Shown here piece by piece: positions 17,144 to 29,877 of a stretch of DNA of 64,000 nucleotides (positions within the stretch are counted from its first letter, which is position 1; every line of letters begins with the position of its first letter). Location of the stretch: the NCBI GenBank assembly GCA_031316315.1, contig JADBEO010000005.1, forward strand, positions 1 to 64,000. The letters are read 5' to 3'. The translations under genes and the position numbers were made by a program. Under the pieces are notes generated by a model, which saw only the letters and a program-made list of their open reading frames with translations, was not told the DNA's origin and ran no database searches. The stretch is from Chelatococcus sambhunathii (lineage in GTDB: Bacteria; Pseudomonadota; Alphaproteobacteria; Rhizobiales; Methylopilaceae).

Positions 17144-18610
17144 ATGTTGTCTGCGCAGTCCGTGGCGTTCGCTAAGAACCCGCTCCCGTCGGAAACCTCC
17201 GGCCCTGTCGAAGGCGCGGCCTGGCGGCAGGTCTCGGGCCGCCTTCGGGCCGAGTTCGGCGAGGACGTCTTCACGAGCTGGTTCCAGGGCCTCATGCTCG
17301 ATCGCGTGGAAGGCGGCGTCGCGCACCTCACCGTGCCGACCCGGTTCCTGAAGACCTGGATCCAGACCCATTACGCCGAGCGAATCGCGGCCCTGTTCGC
17401 CGATGAGAGCGCCGAGGTCGAGCGGGTTTCGATCGGCGTCAGGACGGCGGCGGCGAAGCTCGCCGTGCAGAGCCGCGACGTGGTGTCCGCGCCGGTTCCG
17501 GCCGAGCGCGTCGAGCCGCGTCCGGCGCCGCAGCTCGCGACCGTGCAGCGCCTCGAGCCGAACCGGCTGACCGGCTCGCCGCTCGACCGGCGGCTGACCT
17601 TCGACACCTTCCTCGTCGGCCGCTCCAACCAGCTCGCCTACGCCGCCGCGCGTCAGATCGCCGAAGCGCGTCCGGGCGACGCCGTCCGCTTCAATCCGCT
17701 CGTGATCCACGCCGCGGTCGGGCTCGGCAAGACCCATCTGCTGCAGGCGACCGCCCATGCGGTGGAGGCCGTAGGCCGGCGCGTGCTGTACTTGACCGCC
17801 GAGCGCTTCATGTTCGATTTCGTCGCGGCGCTGAAGGCGCAGACGGCGCTCGCCTTCAAGGACAAGCTTCGCCAGATCGACCTGCTCGTCATCGACGACC
17901 TGCAGTTCCTGCAGGGCAAGACCGTGCAGCAGGAGTTCGGCCACACGCTGAACGCGCTGCTCGACGGCGGCCAGCAGGTGCTGATCGCCGGCGACCGCCC
18001 GCCCTCCGAGCTCGAGGGGGTCGATGAGCGGCTGCGCTCGCGTCTCGCCGGCGGCCTGACGCTCGAGCTCGGGGCGCTGGACGAGGAGTTGCGCGCCAAG
18101 ATCCTCGGCGTCCGCATCGCCGCCGCCAAGGCCGTGCATCCGAAGTTCGAGGTTCCGGAAGAGGTCGTCGCCTACACCGCGCGCGTCATCACCGCGAACG
18201 GCCGCGATCTCGACGGCGCCGTGAACCGGCTGCTTGCGCACAACACGCTGACCAACGCCCCGATCACGGTGGAGATGGCGGAGGCCGCGCTGCGCGACCT
18301 CGTCCGCCAGGTCGAGCCGAAGCGCGTCAAGATCGAGGACATACAGCGCATCGTCGCCAAGCATTATCAGGTGAGCCGCGCCGACGTTCTCTCCTCCCGC
18401 CGCACCCAGAACGTCGTGCGCCCGCGGCAGGTCGCGATGTTCCTGTCGAAGCAGCTCACCTTGCGTTCGCTGCCGGAGATCGGCCGGCGCTTCGGCGGCC
18501 GCGACCACACCACGGTGCTGCACGCGGTCCGCAAGATCGACGAGCTGGTGAAGACCGATCAGGCCCTGTTCGACGAGGTCGAACTGCTGAAGCGCATGCT
18601 GCTGGAGTGA
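17144..18610 (+). CDS. dnaA: Chromosomal replication initiator DnaA
   Basis: 488 aa. Domain I starts [23 protein letters not shown]; a linker follows; domain III is an AAA+ ATPase with [17 protein letters not shown] (Walker A) and [14 protein letters not shown] (Walker B/initiator motif). Domain IV ends with the DNA-binding signature [15 protein letters not shown]. It opens the origin and melts DNA in its ATP form. ATG 17144 has GGGGAGGT just upstream. dnaN, recF and gyrB follow in the usual order but mscS intervenes on the other strand. Confidence 0.97.
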   Translation: MLSAQSVAFAKNPLPSETSGPVEGAAWRQVSGRLRAEFGEDVFTSWFQGLMLDRVEGGVAHLTVPTRFLKTWIQTHYAERIAALFADESAEVERVSIGVRTAAAKLAVQSRDVVSAPVPAERVEPRPAPQLATVQRLEPNRLTGSPLDRRLTFDTFLVGRSNQLAYAAARQIAEARPGDAVRFNPLVIHAAVGLGKTHLLQATAHAVEAVGRRVLYLTAERFMFDFVAALKAQTALAFKDKLRQIDLLVIDDLQFLQGKTVQQEFGHTLNALLDGGQQVLIAGDRPPSELEGVDERLRSRLAGGLTLELGALDEELRAKILGVRIAAAKAVHPKFEVPEEVVAYTARVITANGRDLDGAVNRLLAHNTLTNAPITVEMAEAALRDLVRQVEPKRVKIEDIQRIVAKHYQVSRADVLSSRRTQNVVRPRQVAMFLSKQLTLRSLPEIGRRFGGRDHTTVLHAVRKIDELVKTDQALFDEVELLKRMLLE

Positions 18611-18699
18611 GGCCAGTCAGGGAGAGTCGTCGGGCGTGACGCGGACCCTCCCCTCTCCCGTTCACGAGGCCCCTGCGAAAGCGCCCGGGATCTCTTGTT

Positions 18700-18721
18700 C
18701 CCCTCCCGCAAGAGGGAGGGG
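18700..18721. repeat. GC-rich intergenic palindrome, copy 2
   Basis: CCCCTCCC (18700-18707) pairs with GGGAGGGG (18714-18721), loop GCAAGA. It lies between the convergent dnaA and mscS genes. It resembles the palindromes at 7-29, 21021-21060 and 21141-21170. Confidence 0.6.
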
Positions 18722-18793
18722 GACACGGACAGCGGCCATCCCAGAGGCTTCGCGAGCGGGAGAGGGGGCGGAAACGTCGCGCCGCTGCGATCT

Positions 18794-19585
18794 TCACTCC
18801 GCCGGCTGAAGAGAGCGTCGGCCCTGCCTGCGCTCGGCGACATAGCGGCCGAGCTCGACCTTCAGCGCGTCGGTCTGGCGCACGGGGGCCCAGGCCTTGA
18901 CGGCGAGCTCGACGCCGCCCTCCGCATAGGCCGCCGGTTTCACGTCCGGCGCCGGATCGTCCAGCGCGTTCGGATTGTCGCGCAGGAAGGCCTTGATGTC
19001 GCGGGCGACGGCCTCGGGATCCTCGTCCGGCGCGGCGGTCACCGAGGCCTCGACGCGGCGCGTCGGATAGGCCGAGTAGTTGATCAGCGCCTGCCCCCAG
19101 ACCGCGGCGTTCGGGATCAGGATCTGGACGTTGTCGCCGCCGGCGAGCTCGGTGACGAAGAAGTTCAGGTCCCTGACCACACCGTTCTTGCCGCCGACCT
19201 CGATGTGGTCGCCGATTCGGAACGGGCGGAACAGCAGCAGCATCACGCCGGCCGCCATGTTGGACAGCGTGCCCTGCAGAGCGAGGCCGATGGCCAGCGA
19301 GGCGGCGCCGAGCACCGCGATGAGGCTCGTGGCCTGGATGCCGACAAGCTGCAGGATCGCGACCAGCGTGACCGCCAGCAGCCCGTACTTCACGAGGCTG
19401 GCCAGGAACCCCGCGACAGTGAGGTCCATGCGCTTGGACGCATGCAGCGCGCGGCTCACCGTCCGCTCCGCGGCGCCCGCGATCCAGAAGCCGATGATCG
19501 CGAGCAGCGTCGCTCCGATCAGGTTCATCCCGTAGACGACGACGAGATTGGTCAGAAAGGTGAGGTCGACGGGGACGTGCGGCAT
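18794..19585 (-). CDS. mscS: Small-conductance mechanosensitive channel (MscS)
   Basis: 263 aa: three N-terminal membrane segments, the pore-lining TM3 rich in Gly/Ala (ASLAIGLALQGTLSNMAAGVMLLLFRPFRIGDHI, in pieces) and the cytosolic beta domain (VGGKNGVVRDLNFF, QILIPNAAVWGQALINYSAYPTRRV). This is the minimal MscS architecture that releases solutes on hypo-osmotic shock. ATG 19585 follows AAGGAGATC; 26 further in-frame residues upstream are unsupported. It is convergent with dnaA and divergent from dnaN. Confidence 0.92.
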   Translation of the reverse strand: MPHVPVDLTFLTNLVVVYGMNLIGATLLAIIGFWIAGAAERTVSRALHASKRMDLTVAGFLASLVKYGLLAVTLVAILQLVGIQATSLIAVLGAASLAIGLALQGTLSNMAAGVMLLLFRPFRIGDHIEVGGKNGVVRDLNFFVTELAGGDNVQILIPNAAVWGQALINYSAYPTRRVEASVTAAPDEDPEAVARDIKAFLRDNPNALDDPAPDVKPAAYAEGGVELAVKAWAPVRQTDALKVELGRYVAERRQGRRSLQPAE

Positions 19586-19832
19586 GGGCGATCTCCTTGC
19601 GCGGAGCGGCTCGCGCGAAGGACGCGCTTGAGGCCGGCGGGCGCCTGGGGTGATGGCCTCCACTTAGGCGGGGATCGCCGGGATGACACCCCATCGGCGG
19701 CTTGAATCCCCGGTTTCGCTGGGGCAATGTCCGCAGTCCCTAAGCGGGACCTCCCGCCAAAACCCAGAACGGCCCGCGACGCCCGAAGGCGAGGCGCGGC
19801 CGCAACGCCCCACCGGACGGAGCGGGACGAAA

Positions 19833-20951
19833 ATGCGAGCGACCCTCGAGCGAGCGGCCCTGCTGAAGGCACTCGCCCATGTCCACCGCGTCGTCGAGCG
19901 GCGGAACACGATCCCGATCCTCGCCAACGTGCTGCTGAAGGCGGCCGACGGCGCGCTGAAGCTGCAGGCCACCGATCTCGACCTCGAGATCGTCGAGACC
20001 ACGCCGGCCGAGGTTGCGCAAGCCGGCGCGACCACTGTTCCCGCGCACACGCTCTACGACATTGTCCGCAAGCTGCCCGACGGCAGCCAGGTGGCTCTGG
20101 AGATGGCCGGGGAGCGCGGCCAGCTGACCATCCGCGCCGGCCGCTCGCGCTTTACGCTGCAGACCCTGCCGGACAGCGATTTCCCGGATCTCGCCGCGGG
20201 GGAGCTTCCGGTCCGCTTCGAGATCGGAGCGGCTGAGCTCCGCCGCCTGATCGACAAGACGCAGTTTGCGATCTCCAACGAGGAGACCCGCTACTACCTC
20301 AACGGCATCTATCTCCACGTCGCCGAGGCCGGCGGCGCGTCGCTGCTCAGGGCCGTCGCGACCGACGGTCACCGCCTCGCGCGGGTCGAGCTGCCGGCGC
20401 CGGCGGGCGCCAAGGGCATGCCGGGCGTCATCGTGCCGCGCAAGACGGTCGCCGAGATCCAGCGCCTGCTGGAGGATCCGGACGGCCAGGTCGCCGTCGA
20501 GCTGTCCGCGACCAAGATCCGCGTCTCCTTCGGCCAGGCGGTGCTGACCTCCAAGCTGATCGATGGCACCTTCCCGGACTACAACCGCGTCATTCCGACC
20601 GGTAACGACAAGCGCCTCACCGTCGACCGCGCCGAGTTCGCGTCGGCCGTAGACCGCGTCTCGACGATTTCCTCCGAGCGCGGCCGCGCGGTGAAGCTCT
20701 CGCTCGCCGACCGCCGGCTGGTGCTCACCGTCACCAACCCGGACTCGGGGAACGCCACCGAGGAGATCGAGGTCGACTACGAGTCGGAACCGCTCGATAT
20801 CGGCTTCAACTCCCGCTACCTGCTCGACATCGCGGGCCAGCTGGAAGGCGACACGGCGCTGATCCGCCTCGCTGACCCGGGCTCTCCGACCCTCGTCCAG
20901 GACCGCGACGACGCGCCGGCGCTCTACGTGCTGATGCCGATGCGGGTGTGA
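19833..20951 (+). CDS. dnaN: DNA polymerase III beta sliding clamp
   Basis: A 372-aa clamp subunit with three repeated domains: MRATLERAALLKALAHVHRVVERRNTIPILANV at the N-terminus, the central FLIDKTQFAISNEETRYYLNGIYLH-type segment and the C-terminal PLDIGFNSRYLLDIAG ... YVLMPMRV end. It encircles DNA and tethers Pol III. The ATG at 19833 is set by homology and follows GGAGCGGGACG; the longer in-frame frame upstream is not coding. Confidence 0.97.
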   Translation: MRATLERAALLKALAHVHRVVERRNTIPILANVLLKAADGALKLQATDLDLEIVETTPAEVAQAGATTVPAHTLYDIVRKLPDGSQVALEMAGERGQLTIRAGRSRFTLQTLPDSDFPDLAAGELPVRFEIGAAELRRLIDKTQFAISNEETRYYLNGIYLHVAEAGGASLLRAVATDGHRLARVELPAPAGAKGMPGVIVPRKTVAEIQRLLEDPDGQVAVELSATKIRVSFGQAVLTSKLIDGTFPDYNRVIPTGNDKRLTVDRAEFASAVDRVSTISSERGRAVKLSLADRRLVLTVTNPDSGNATEEIEVDYESEPLDIGFNSRYLLDIAGQLEGDTALIRLADPGSPTLVQDRDDAPALYVLMPMRV

Positions 20952-21020
20952 GGGACGGACTCTTCAGGTTCACGTCGAAGCCAGGCGCCTCGGCTTTCGG
21001 CCGAGCCTTGACGCCGCCGT

Positions 21021-21060
21021 CCCCCTCTCCCCTCGCGGGAGAGGGTAAGGGTGAGGGGGC
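21021..21060. repeat. GC-rich intergenic palindrome, copy 3
   Basis: CCCCCTCTCCCCTCGCGGG followed by AGAGGGTAAGGGTGAGGGGG forms an imperfect long hairpin (CCCTCTCCC / GGGAGAGGG core). It lies in the 220-base dnaN-recF gap. Confidence 0.6.
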
Positions 21061-21140
21061 GCCCCAAGATGCGGCGCTGACGTGGGCGTCGAGCTCAATT
21101 CTGCGCCGCCCCCTCGTCCGACCGCCGGCTCGCGCCGCCG

Positions 21141-21170
21141 GCCACCTTCCCCCGCAAGGGGAGAAGGAAA
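21141..21170. repeat. GC-rich intergenic palindrome, copy 4, carrying the recF ribosome site
   Basis: CCACCTTCCCCC, loop GCAA, then GGGGAGAAGGAAAGGTG makes a hairpin whose right arm supplies the Shine-Dalgarno (GGAGAAGGAAAG) directly before the recF GTG at 21172. This ties the repeat to the translation of recF. Confidence 0.55.
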
Positions 21171-21171
21171 G

Positions 21172-22323
21172 GTGACGTCCCGCCGCGCCGCCGTCACGCG
21201 GCTGAAGCTGTCCAACTTCCGCTCCTACGCCGCGCTCGATCTCGCCTGCGGCGCGGCGTCGGTCGCGCTGGTCGGGCCTAACGGCGCGGGCAAGACCAAC
21301 ATCCTTGAGGCGATCTCGTTGCTGGCGCCCGGCCGGGGCCTGAGGCGCGCGCCGCACGCCGAGTTCGCGCGCGTCGATCGCGATGGCGTCTCGTCCGGGG
21401 CCTGGGCGATCGCCGCCGAGGTCGACGGCGCGAGCGGACCGGCGCGGCTCGGAACCGGCGTCGAGCCAGGCTCAGGGGAGGGCGCCCGCCGCTGCCGGAT
21501 CAACGGCGCGAATGTCGGCTCGGCCGGCGCCTTCTCCGAACATCTCCGGCTGGTCTGGCTGACGCCCGATCTCGACGGCCTGTTCCGAGGCTCGGCGAGC
21601 GAGCGGCGTCGCTTCCTCGACCGGCTGGTGGTGGCGGCCGATCCGGAGCACGCCGCGCGCGTCTCCGGCCTCGAGAGGGCGTTGCGCGACCGCAACCGGC
21701 TGCTCGAGGATCCGTCCGCCGACGCCCGCTGGCTCGACGCCGTCGAGCATGAGGTCGCGGAACTGGGCGTCGCCGTCGCCGCCGCACGCGCGGAGACGGT
21801 CCGGCGCCTCGCCGCGCTGATCGCCGAGACGGCGGACCCCGACGACCATTTCCCCGCCGCCAGGCTCGCCATGGAAGGCGCGCTGGAGGCTGAACTCGAC
21901 GCCTCCCCGGCCTCCGCCGTGGAAGACGCCTATCGGGCCCGCCTCGCCCGTATGCGGCCGCGCGACCGGGCGGCGGGCCGCACGTTGGAAGGGCCGCACC
22001 TCAGCGACCTCGTCGTGCGCCACCGAGCCAAGGAGATGCCGGCCGAAAAATGCTCGACCGGCGAGCAGAAGGCGCTGCTGGTCGGCCTCGTGCTCGCCCA
22101 TGTCCGCCTAATCTCGCGCTTCGACGGGTTCGCGCCCGTGGTGCTGCTCGACGAGGTCGCCGCGCATCTCGATCCGGACCGGCGCGAGGCGCTGTTTCAG
22201 ACGCTCGACGGCCTCTCCGCGCAGTCCTGGATGACGGGCGCCGACCCGCAGGCCTTCGCCGGGATCGGCGATCGGGCGCGGCGATTCGCGGTTTCGGACG
22301 GGGCGGTCCGCGAGATCGTGTGA
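21172..22323 (+). CDS. recF: DNA replication and repair protein RecF
   Basis: 383 aa of the SMC-like RecF family: TRLKLSNFRSYAALDL at the N-terminus, Walker A GPNGAGKTNILEAISLLAPGRGLR, a coiled helical middle with the arginine-rich ERRRFLDRLV, the signature CSTGEQKALLVGLVLAH and Walker B PVVLLDEVAAHLD. It helps load RecA at gaps and restart forks. The GTG at 21172 is the likely start because the conserved N-terminus begins there and a strong ribosome site precedes it; the frame remains open upstream through the repeat. Confidence 0.93.
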   Translation: MTSRRAAVTRLKLSNFRSYAALDLACGAASVALVGPNGAGKTNILEAISLLAPGRGLRRAPHAEFARVDRDGVSSGAWAIAAEVDGASGPARLGTGVEPGSGEGARRCRINGANVGSAGAFSEHLRLVWLTPDLDGLFRGSASERRRFLDRLVVAADPEHAARVSGLERALRDRNRLLEDPSADARWLDAVEHEVAELGVAVAAARAETVRRLAALIAETADPDDHFPAARLAMEGALEAELDASPASAVEDAYRARLARMRPRDRAAGRTLEGPHLSDLVVRHRAKEMPAEKCSTGEQKALLVGLVLAHVRLISRFDGFAPVVLLDEVAAHLDPDRREALFQTLDGLSAQSWMTGADPQAFAGIGDRARRFAVSDGAVREIV

Positions 22324-22565
22324 CGGGGCCGAGACGGCTGCCGCGCGTCTCTGGCGAAGCGCCGGAAAATTCTTATATGACAATGGCTTGCCGGCGGCGG
22401 AATTTGTCCCCGGAGAACCTCGCTCGAAACGCCCGAAAATTCGCTTTTCAGGCGCGGGCGGGGTAGAACTCGGCAGCCGAAAACATCTGAATCCTGCGCG
22501 CTTTGCGCGGGCGCCGGATAGGCGGGCCGGACCCGCCCGACCGGCGCAGCAACCAAGAGCTCTGA

Positions 22566-25777
<3,212 letters not shown>

Positions 25778-25865
25778 GGGGGCTCGCCTTCGCCGAATCG
25801 GCATGTCTAAAGTCGGCCGCGCCGTCGATTCGTGACGGTGATTTGGGGGCTTGTCCGGGCGATCC

Positions 25866-26639
25866 ATGTCGTTGCTGCGTGCGTTTCGTGCCCGAATCTC
25901 GCCACGGTCGCCCGACGAGCGGACGACGGATGACTCGCTGACCGTCGCGACCCGCTTCGGCAAGATCCGGGTCGCCGTCCGGCGGTCCGCGCAGGCCCGC
26001 CGCATGACGTTGAGGGTCCGCTCCGCGGCGCGGGACGTGACCCTGACGCTCCCGGCGCGCACGGCGCCGGCGGCGGCGCACGATTTCGTCCAGCGCCATG
26101 TCGGCTGGATCGAGCAGCGGCTGGCGCGCCTGCCGGAGCGCATCCCCTTCCTGCCGGGGGAGGTCATCCCCCTGCGGGGCGTCGCCCATCGCATCGAGCT
26201 GCGCCCCGGCATGCGCGGCCTTGTGCGCATCGAGCCGGGCCTCCGCGGCGAGCCGCCGGTGATCGCCGTCCATGGGCTGCCCGAACACGCGCCGCGCCGC
26301 ATCGCGGACTTCCTCAAGCGCGAAGCCCGCGCCGATCTGCTCGCGGCCGCCGCCCACCATGCCGCCGCGCTCGGCGTCACGATCGGCCGCGTCACCATCA
26401 AGGACACCACCAGCCGCTGGGGCTCCTGCTCGGCGATCGGGGACCTGTCCTTCTCGTGGCGGCTCGTTCTGGCGCCGGCTTATGTGCTCGACTATCTCGC
26501 GGCGCATGAGGTGGCGCATCGGCGCGAGATGAACCACGGCCCGCGCTACTGGGCGAATGTCGCCCGGCTGATGCCCGACTACGAGCACGCCGAGGCCTGG
26601 TTGAAGGCCCACGGCGCGACGCTGCACCGCTACGGGTGA
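25866..26639 (+). CDS. YgjP-like zinc metalloprotease (DUF45/WLM-type M48 family)
   Basis: 257 aa. The DUF45 hallmarks are RRMTLRVRSAARDVTLTLP near the N-terminus, HVGWIEQRLARLP, the core DTTSRWGSCSAIGDLSFSWRLVLAPAYVLDYLAAHEVAH (in pieces) with the HEVAH zinc site (about 212-216), and the downstream MNHGPRYWANVARLMPDY. The protein is predicted soluble. Family members are thought to be metallopeptidases of unknown target. The ATG at 25866 has only a weak ribosome site. The next gene follows after 8 bases. Confidence 0.85.
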   Translation: MSLLRAFRARISPRSPDERTTDDSLTVATRFGKIRVAVRRSAQARRMTLRVRSAARDVTLTLPARTAPAAAHDFVQRHVGWIEQRLARLPERIPFLPGEVIPLRGVAHRIELRPGMRGLVRIEPGLRGEPPVIAVHGLPEHAPRRIADFLKREARADLLAAAAHHAAALGVTIGRVTIKDTTSRWGSCSAIGDLSFSWRLVLAPAYVLDYLAAHEVAHRREMNHGPRYWANVARLMPDYEHAEAWLKAHGATLHRYG

Positions 26640-26647
26640 GCCGGCCG

Positions 26648-27376
26648 ATGCGCGTCCTGGTCTTCCAGCATCTCGCCGTCGAGCATCCGGGCTCCTTCCG
26701 CGACTTTTGGGCGGAGCGCGGCGTGGAATGGACGGCCGTCGAGCTCGACGCCGGCGAGCCGATTCCGCTGCTCGAGGGTTTCGACCTGCTCGCCGTCATG
26801 GGCGGGCCGATGGACGTCTGGGAGGAGGACGAGCATCCTTGGCTCGTCGCGGAGAAGACCGCGATCCGTCGCTGGGTGACGGAGCTTGGTAGGCCCTATT
26901 TCGGAATCTGCCTCGGCCATCAGTTGCTCGCCGTCGCTTGCGGCGGCGAGGCCGCGCGCATGGCGCGGCCGGAGGTTGGCCTTGGAGCGGTCGAGCTCAC
27001 CGAGGAGGGGGGCGCCGATCCGCTGTTCGCCGATCTGCCGCGCAAGCTCGAGACCTTCCAGTGGCATGGCGTCGAGGTGACGAAGCTCCCCGAGAGGGGC
27101 GTCGCGCTTGCGCGCAACGGCGCCTGCGCGGTGCAAGCGATGCGCGTCGGCCGGCATGCCTATGGCGTGCAGTTCCATCCCGAGATCGTCGCCGAAACGG
27201 TCGCCGACTGGGAGCGCATCCCGGAATATATGGCGAGCCTGGTCAAGGCGCTCGGCGCGGAGGCGGCCGGCGCGCTGGCCGCAGTCGTGACGCCGCGCCT
27301 GCCGGCCTTCGCCGAAACGGCGCGGCGGCTTGAGCGCAATCTCGTCGCAGTGATCGAGAACGCGAAGACGTCCTGA
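26648..27376 (+). CDS. Class I glutamine amidotransferase (GMP-synthase-like)
   Basis: 242 aa. A triad-type GATase: the nucleophile in YFGICLGHQLL (Cys88), the catalytic His-Glu pair in GVQFHPEIV, and VMGGPMDVWEEDEHPWL, which is typical of the stand-alone GuaA-like amidotransferase family used on small molecules. No synthetase domain is attached. The start at 26648 follows the metalloprotease stop by 8 bases; a GTG at 26636 overlapping that stop is also possible. Role unknown; it may act on a glutamyl conjugate. Confidence 0.85.
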   Translation: MRVLVFQHLAVEHPGSFRDFWAERGVEWTAVELDAGEPIPLLEGFDLLAVMGGPMDVWEEDEHPWLVAEKTAIRRWVTELGRPYFGICLGHQLLAVACGGEAARMARPEVGLGAVELTEEGGADPLFADLPRKLETFQWHGVEVTKLPERGVALARNGACAVQAMRVGRHAYGVQFHPEIVAETVADWERIPEYMASLVKALGAEAAGALAAVVTPRLPAFAETARRLERNLVAVIENAKTS

Positions 27377-27388
27377 CGGCGGTCCGTC

Positions 27389-28408
27389 TCACCAGACTTT
27401 GGTGACGGCGTAGCCTTGGCCGCGCAGCAGCTCTACGAGGCCGTTACGCCCCGGCAGGTGCAGCGCGCCGACCGCGACGAAGGCCGAGCCCTTGTCGATC
27501 AGCGCCTTGGAGCGTTCGAGCATCAGCCGGTTGCGCCGGTCAACGATGTCCTCGACGAAGTCCTTGTAGGCGTCCAGATCGAACGCCTCTCCGAACGTGT
27601 CAGCCTTCGTGGCGAAGTACCAGCCGACGCGGCGGGCGCGGTAGAGCGCGAGCGTCGTGGCTTGCATGTCGTCGCTCATCGTCTCGGTGGAGACGGCGTC
27701 GCGGATCATCCGCCGGGCGGTCTCCGGAGCGATCTTCGAGATCGCGCCGAGCTGTTCTTCGACCGTCTCGAGCCCGACGACGTCGGCGCCGGCCTCGCGG
27801 CCGATCTTCTCGACCGTCCCGTCGACCGTCAGCTTGCCCGAGGCCATCTGGCGGAGTTCGCAGGCGGAGGTCGACAGCGTGACGCCCAGGAACCAGGGCT
27901 TGAGCATCGGCGCGATCTCGGCCGGCAGGCCGGACGCCTGGAGCCGCTTGCGGACCGCCGCGGCCTGGGCCTCGGTCAGACCGTCGAGGCCCTTGCCGGT
28001 CGTGTCGATCGCGTTCTGGCTGACATAGGCGACGATCTTGGCCTGGGTGTCGGCGGCGTCGCCGCGGACGATCTCGACGGCGACCGACCTCGCCTGGCCG
28101 AGGGCCTCGCGCACCGGTCCGGCGAGATCGACCAGGTCGGCCTCGGTGGAATGCATGGTGCCGAACAGGTAGGAGGCCGGCGCCCCCTTGGTCTCGATCC
28201 GCCAGAGCAGCCCCTCCGCGTTCGGAATCTTGCGCGCCTCCGCCTCGAAGGCCGCATACTGCTCGGGCTTCTCGGCCTTGGCCTTGGCGATCACGTCCTC
28301 GCCCTTGCAGCCGGGCTCCTGCGCCTGCGCGGGGAGGGCGGGCCAGCCCATGGACAGGCCGGCGAGCAGGACGCCGGCGAGGGCTGCGCGGCGGCGGAGG
28401 ATCGTCAT
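27389..28408 (-). CDS. TraB/GumN family protein, secreted
   Basis: 339 aa with a signal peptide (RRAALAGVLLAGLSMGWPALPAQAQ). The family motifs are YLFGTMHSTEADLVDL (GTMHS, about 92) and FVAVGALHLPGRNGLVELL near the C-terminus. TraB/GumN proteins share the TIKI fold of a putative metalloprotease. The ATG at 28408 is chosen because it starts the signal peptide and follows GGAG; an upstream in-frame ATG adds an acidic stretch. It is divergent from the ThiF/MoeB gene. Function in this organism is unknown. Confidence 0.85.
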   Translation of the reverse strand: MTILRRRAALAGVLLAGLSMGWPALPAQAQEPGCKGEDVIAKAKAEKPEQYAAFEAEARKIPNAEGLLWRIETKGAPASYLFGTMHSTEADLVDLAGPVREALGQARSVAVEIVRGDAADTQAKIVAYVSQNAIDTTGKGLDGLTEAQAAAVRKRLQASGLPAEIAPMLKPWFLGVTLSTSACELRQMASGKLTVDGTVEKIGREAGADVVGLETVEEQLGAISKIAPETARRMIRDAVSTETMSDDMQATTLALYRARRVGWYFATKADTFGEAFDLDAYKDFVEDIVDRRNRLMLERSKALIDKGSAFVAVGALHLPGRNGLVELLRGQGYAVTKVW

Positions 28409-28511
28409 CGGAGGCTCCGTTGAACTCGGTTCGGGTCGCATATCAGCCCCTCGCTGCGAAAGGCTTAAGCCGATCGGGGACTTCCCGTTCGATCTGGGCT
28501 AGAACGGCGCC

Positions 28512-29339
28512 ATGCCGCTGTCGCCCGACGAAGTCGAACGTTACGCCCGCCATATCGTGCTGCGCGAGATCGGTGGTCCCGGCCAGCAGAAACTGAAGGC
28601 GGCGCGCGTGCTGCTCGTCGGCGCTGGCGGCCTCGGCAGCCCGCTCGCCCTTTATCTCGCGGCGGCCGGCGTCGGGACGATCGGCGTCGTCGACGACGAC
28701 ATGGTGTCGCTGTCGAACCTGCAGCGGCAGGTGCTGCATGCGACCGGCGCCGTCGGGCGGCCAAAGATAGACAGCGCCGCCGAGGCGCTGGCGCGTATCA
28801 ATCCGCACGTGGTCTTCGAGGGGCATCCGCAGCGGCTGACGGCCGAGAACGCCATGGAGCTCGTGGCGGCCTACGACGTGATCGCGGACGGATCGGACAA
28901 CTTCGCGACCCGCTATCTCGTGGCGGACGCCTGCGCGCTCGCGGGACGTCCGCTCGTGACGGCCTCCCTCGGGACCTTCGACGCGACGCTGACCACGATC
29001 CGGGCGCATGAGCGCCAGCCGGACGGGACGCCGAACCCCACCTGGCGCTGCCTGTTTCCGGAGCCGCCTCCCCCCGGGACCGTGCCGAGCTGCGCCGAGG
29101 CTGGGGTGCTCGGCGCGCTCGCGGGGATGATCGGTTCGATGATGGCGATCGAGGTCGTGCGCGAGATCGTCGGCTTCGGGCAGGGGCTCGTCGGACGCCT
29201 GCTCGTCGTGGACGCCCGCGACATGCGCTTCGAGACGCTCACCTACGAGTGGGATCCGGAGAATCCGGTCACCGGCCGCGCGCCGACGATCCGCGATCTC
29301 TCCGTCCACGCACGGCGAGCGCCGGCGCCGGTCGGCTGA
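28512..29339 (+). CDS. HesA/MoeB/ThiF family adenylyltransferase
   Basis: 275 aa. An E1-like NAD/ATP fold: RYARHIVLREIGGPGQQKL, the nucleotide loop VGAGGLGSPLALYL, DMVSLSNLQRQVL, ADGSDNFATRYLV and the crossover Cys segment VPSCAEAGVLGALAG. It adenylates the C-terminal glycine of a sulphur-carrier such as MoaD or ThiS for molybdopterin or thiazole synthesis. Only one Cys of the usual zinc CxxC pairs is obvious (WRCLFPE) and there is no rhodanese domain, so it is closer to MoeB-like forms without the fused sulphurtransferase. The partner is not in the window. Confidence 0.85.
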   Translation: MPLSPDEVERYARHIVLREIGGPGQQKLKAARVLLVGAGGLGSPLALYLAAAGVGTIGVVDDDMVSLSNLQRQVLHATGAVGRPKIDSAAEALARINPHVVFEGHPQRLTAENAMELVAAYDVIADGSDNFATRYLVADACALAGRPLVTASLGTFDATLTTIRAHERQPDGTPNPTWRCLFPEPPPPGTVPSCAEAGVLGALAGMIGSMMAIEVVREIVGFGQGLVGRLLVVDARDMRFETLTYEWDPENPVTGRAPTIRDLSVHARRAPAPVG

Positions 29340-29346
29340 CGCCGCG

Positions 29347-29703
29347 TCAGCGACGCCAGGTGAAGGCGCCCGTGCGGCGAAGGACGCGGATCGAGCCGTC
29401 CTCGCCGGCGAGCGCGACATAGCAACTCTCCTGCTTCGCTTCTCCGAGCGTCATGCAGAAGCCCTCGGCGTCAAGCCGCCAGCGGCCTTCGCCGCCTGAG
29501 CCTGCGCGGCTTCCGGTGCGCGTAAGCGTGCCGTCGGATTTAAAGGAGAAGTCCGACTTGCCGCCGCGCGGGCCGACGGTGGAGACCGTCCGCCCGTCGA
29601 GCCAGTCACGTTTGAGAACCTGCGGCGGCACCAGTTCGGCCGCCGACGCGGCGACGGTCAGAAGCGCTGCGAAGGCGACGGCGAGAGCGAGAAGGAAAGG
29701 CAT
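29347..29703 (-). CDS. Small secreted protein, hypothetical
   Basis: 118 aa with a signal peptide (MPFLLALAVAFAALLTVAASA), a mature part with a DGTLTRTGSRAGSGGEGRW turn-rich stretch, and two Cys (in EGFCMTL and QESCYVAL) that may form a disulphide. I do not recognise a domain; the GRWRLDAEGFCMTL pattern looks like a small beta-barrel of secreted DUF995-type proteins, but this is weak. It is convergent with the ThiF/MoeB gene with a 7-base gap. Confidence 0.6.
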   Translation of the reverse strand: MPFLLALAVAFAALLTVAASAAELVPPQVLKRDWLDGRTVSTVGPRGGKSDFSFKSDGTLTRTGSRAGSGGEGRWRLDAEGFCMTLGEAKQESCYVALAGEDGSIRVLRRTGAFTWRR

Positions 29704-29824
29704 GATGCATGTCCATCCGTTCGAAGTATGTTCGAGTAATGTTCTTCAATAGACATCGATTGTCGAGTCCGAATTTTGCACGCGTCTCGCGTCGGCGCGG
29801 GCCGGTCGCCCTGTCGCACGAACG

Positions 29825-29850
29825 AAAACGGGCCCGCTCGTACGGGCCCG
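29825..29850 (-). terminator. Rho-independent terminator of rpoH paralogue
   Basis: On the minus strand CGGGCCCG, loop TACGAG, CGGGCCCG then TTTTCG. It lies about 28 bases after the rpoH stop. Confidence 0.8.
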
Positions 29851-29877
29851 ATGTCGTTGTCCAAGGCTTCGGTTCGC

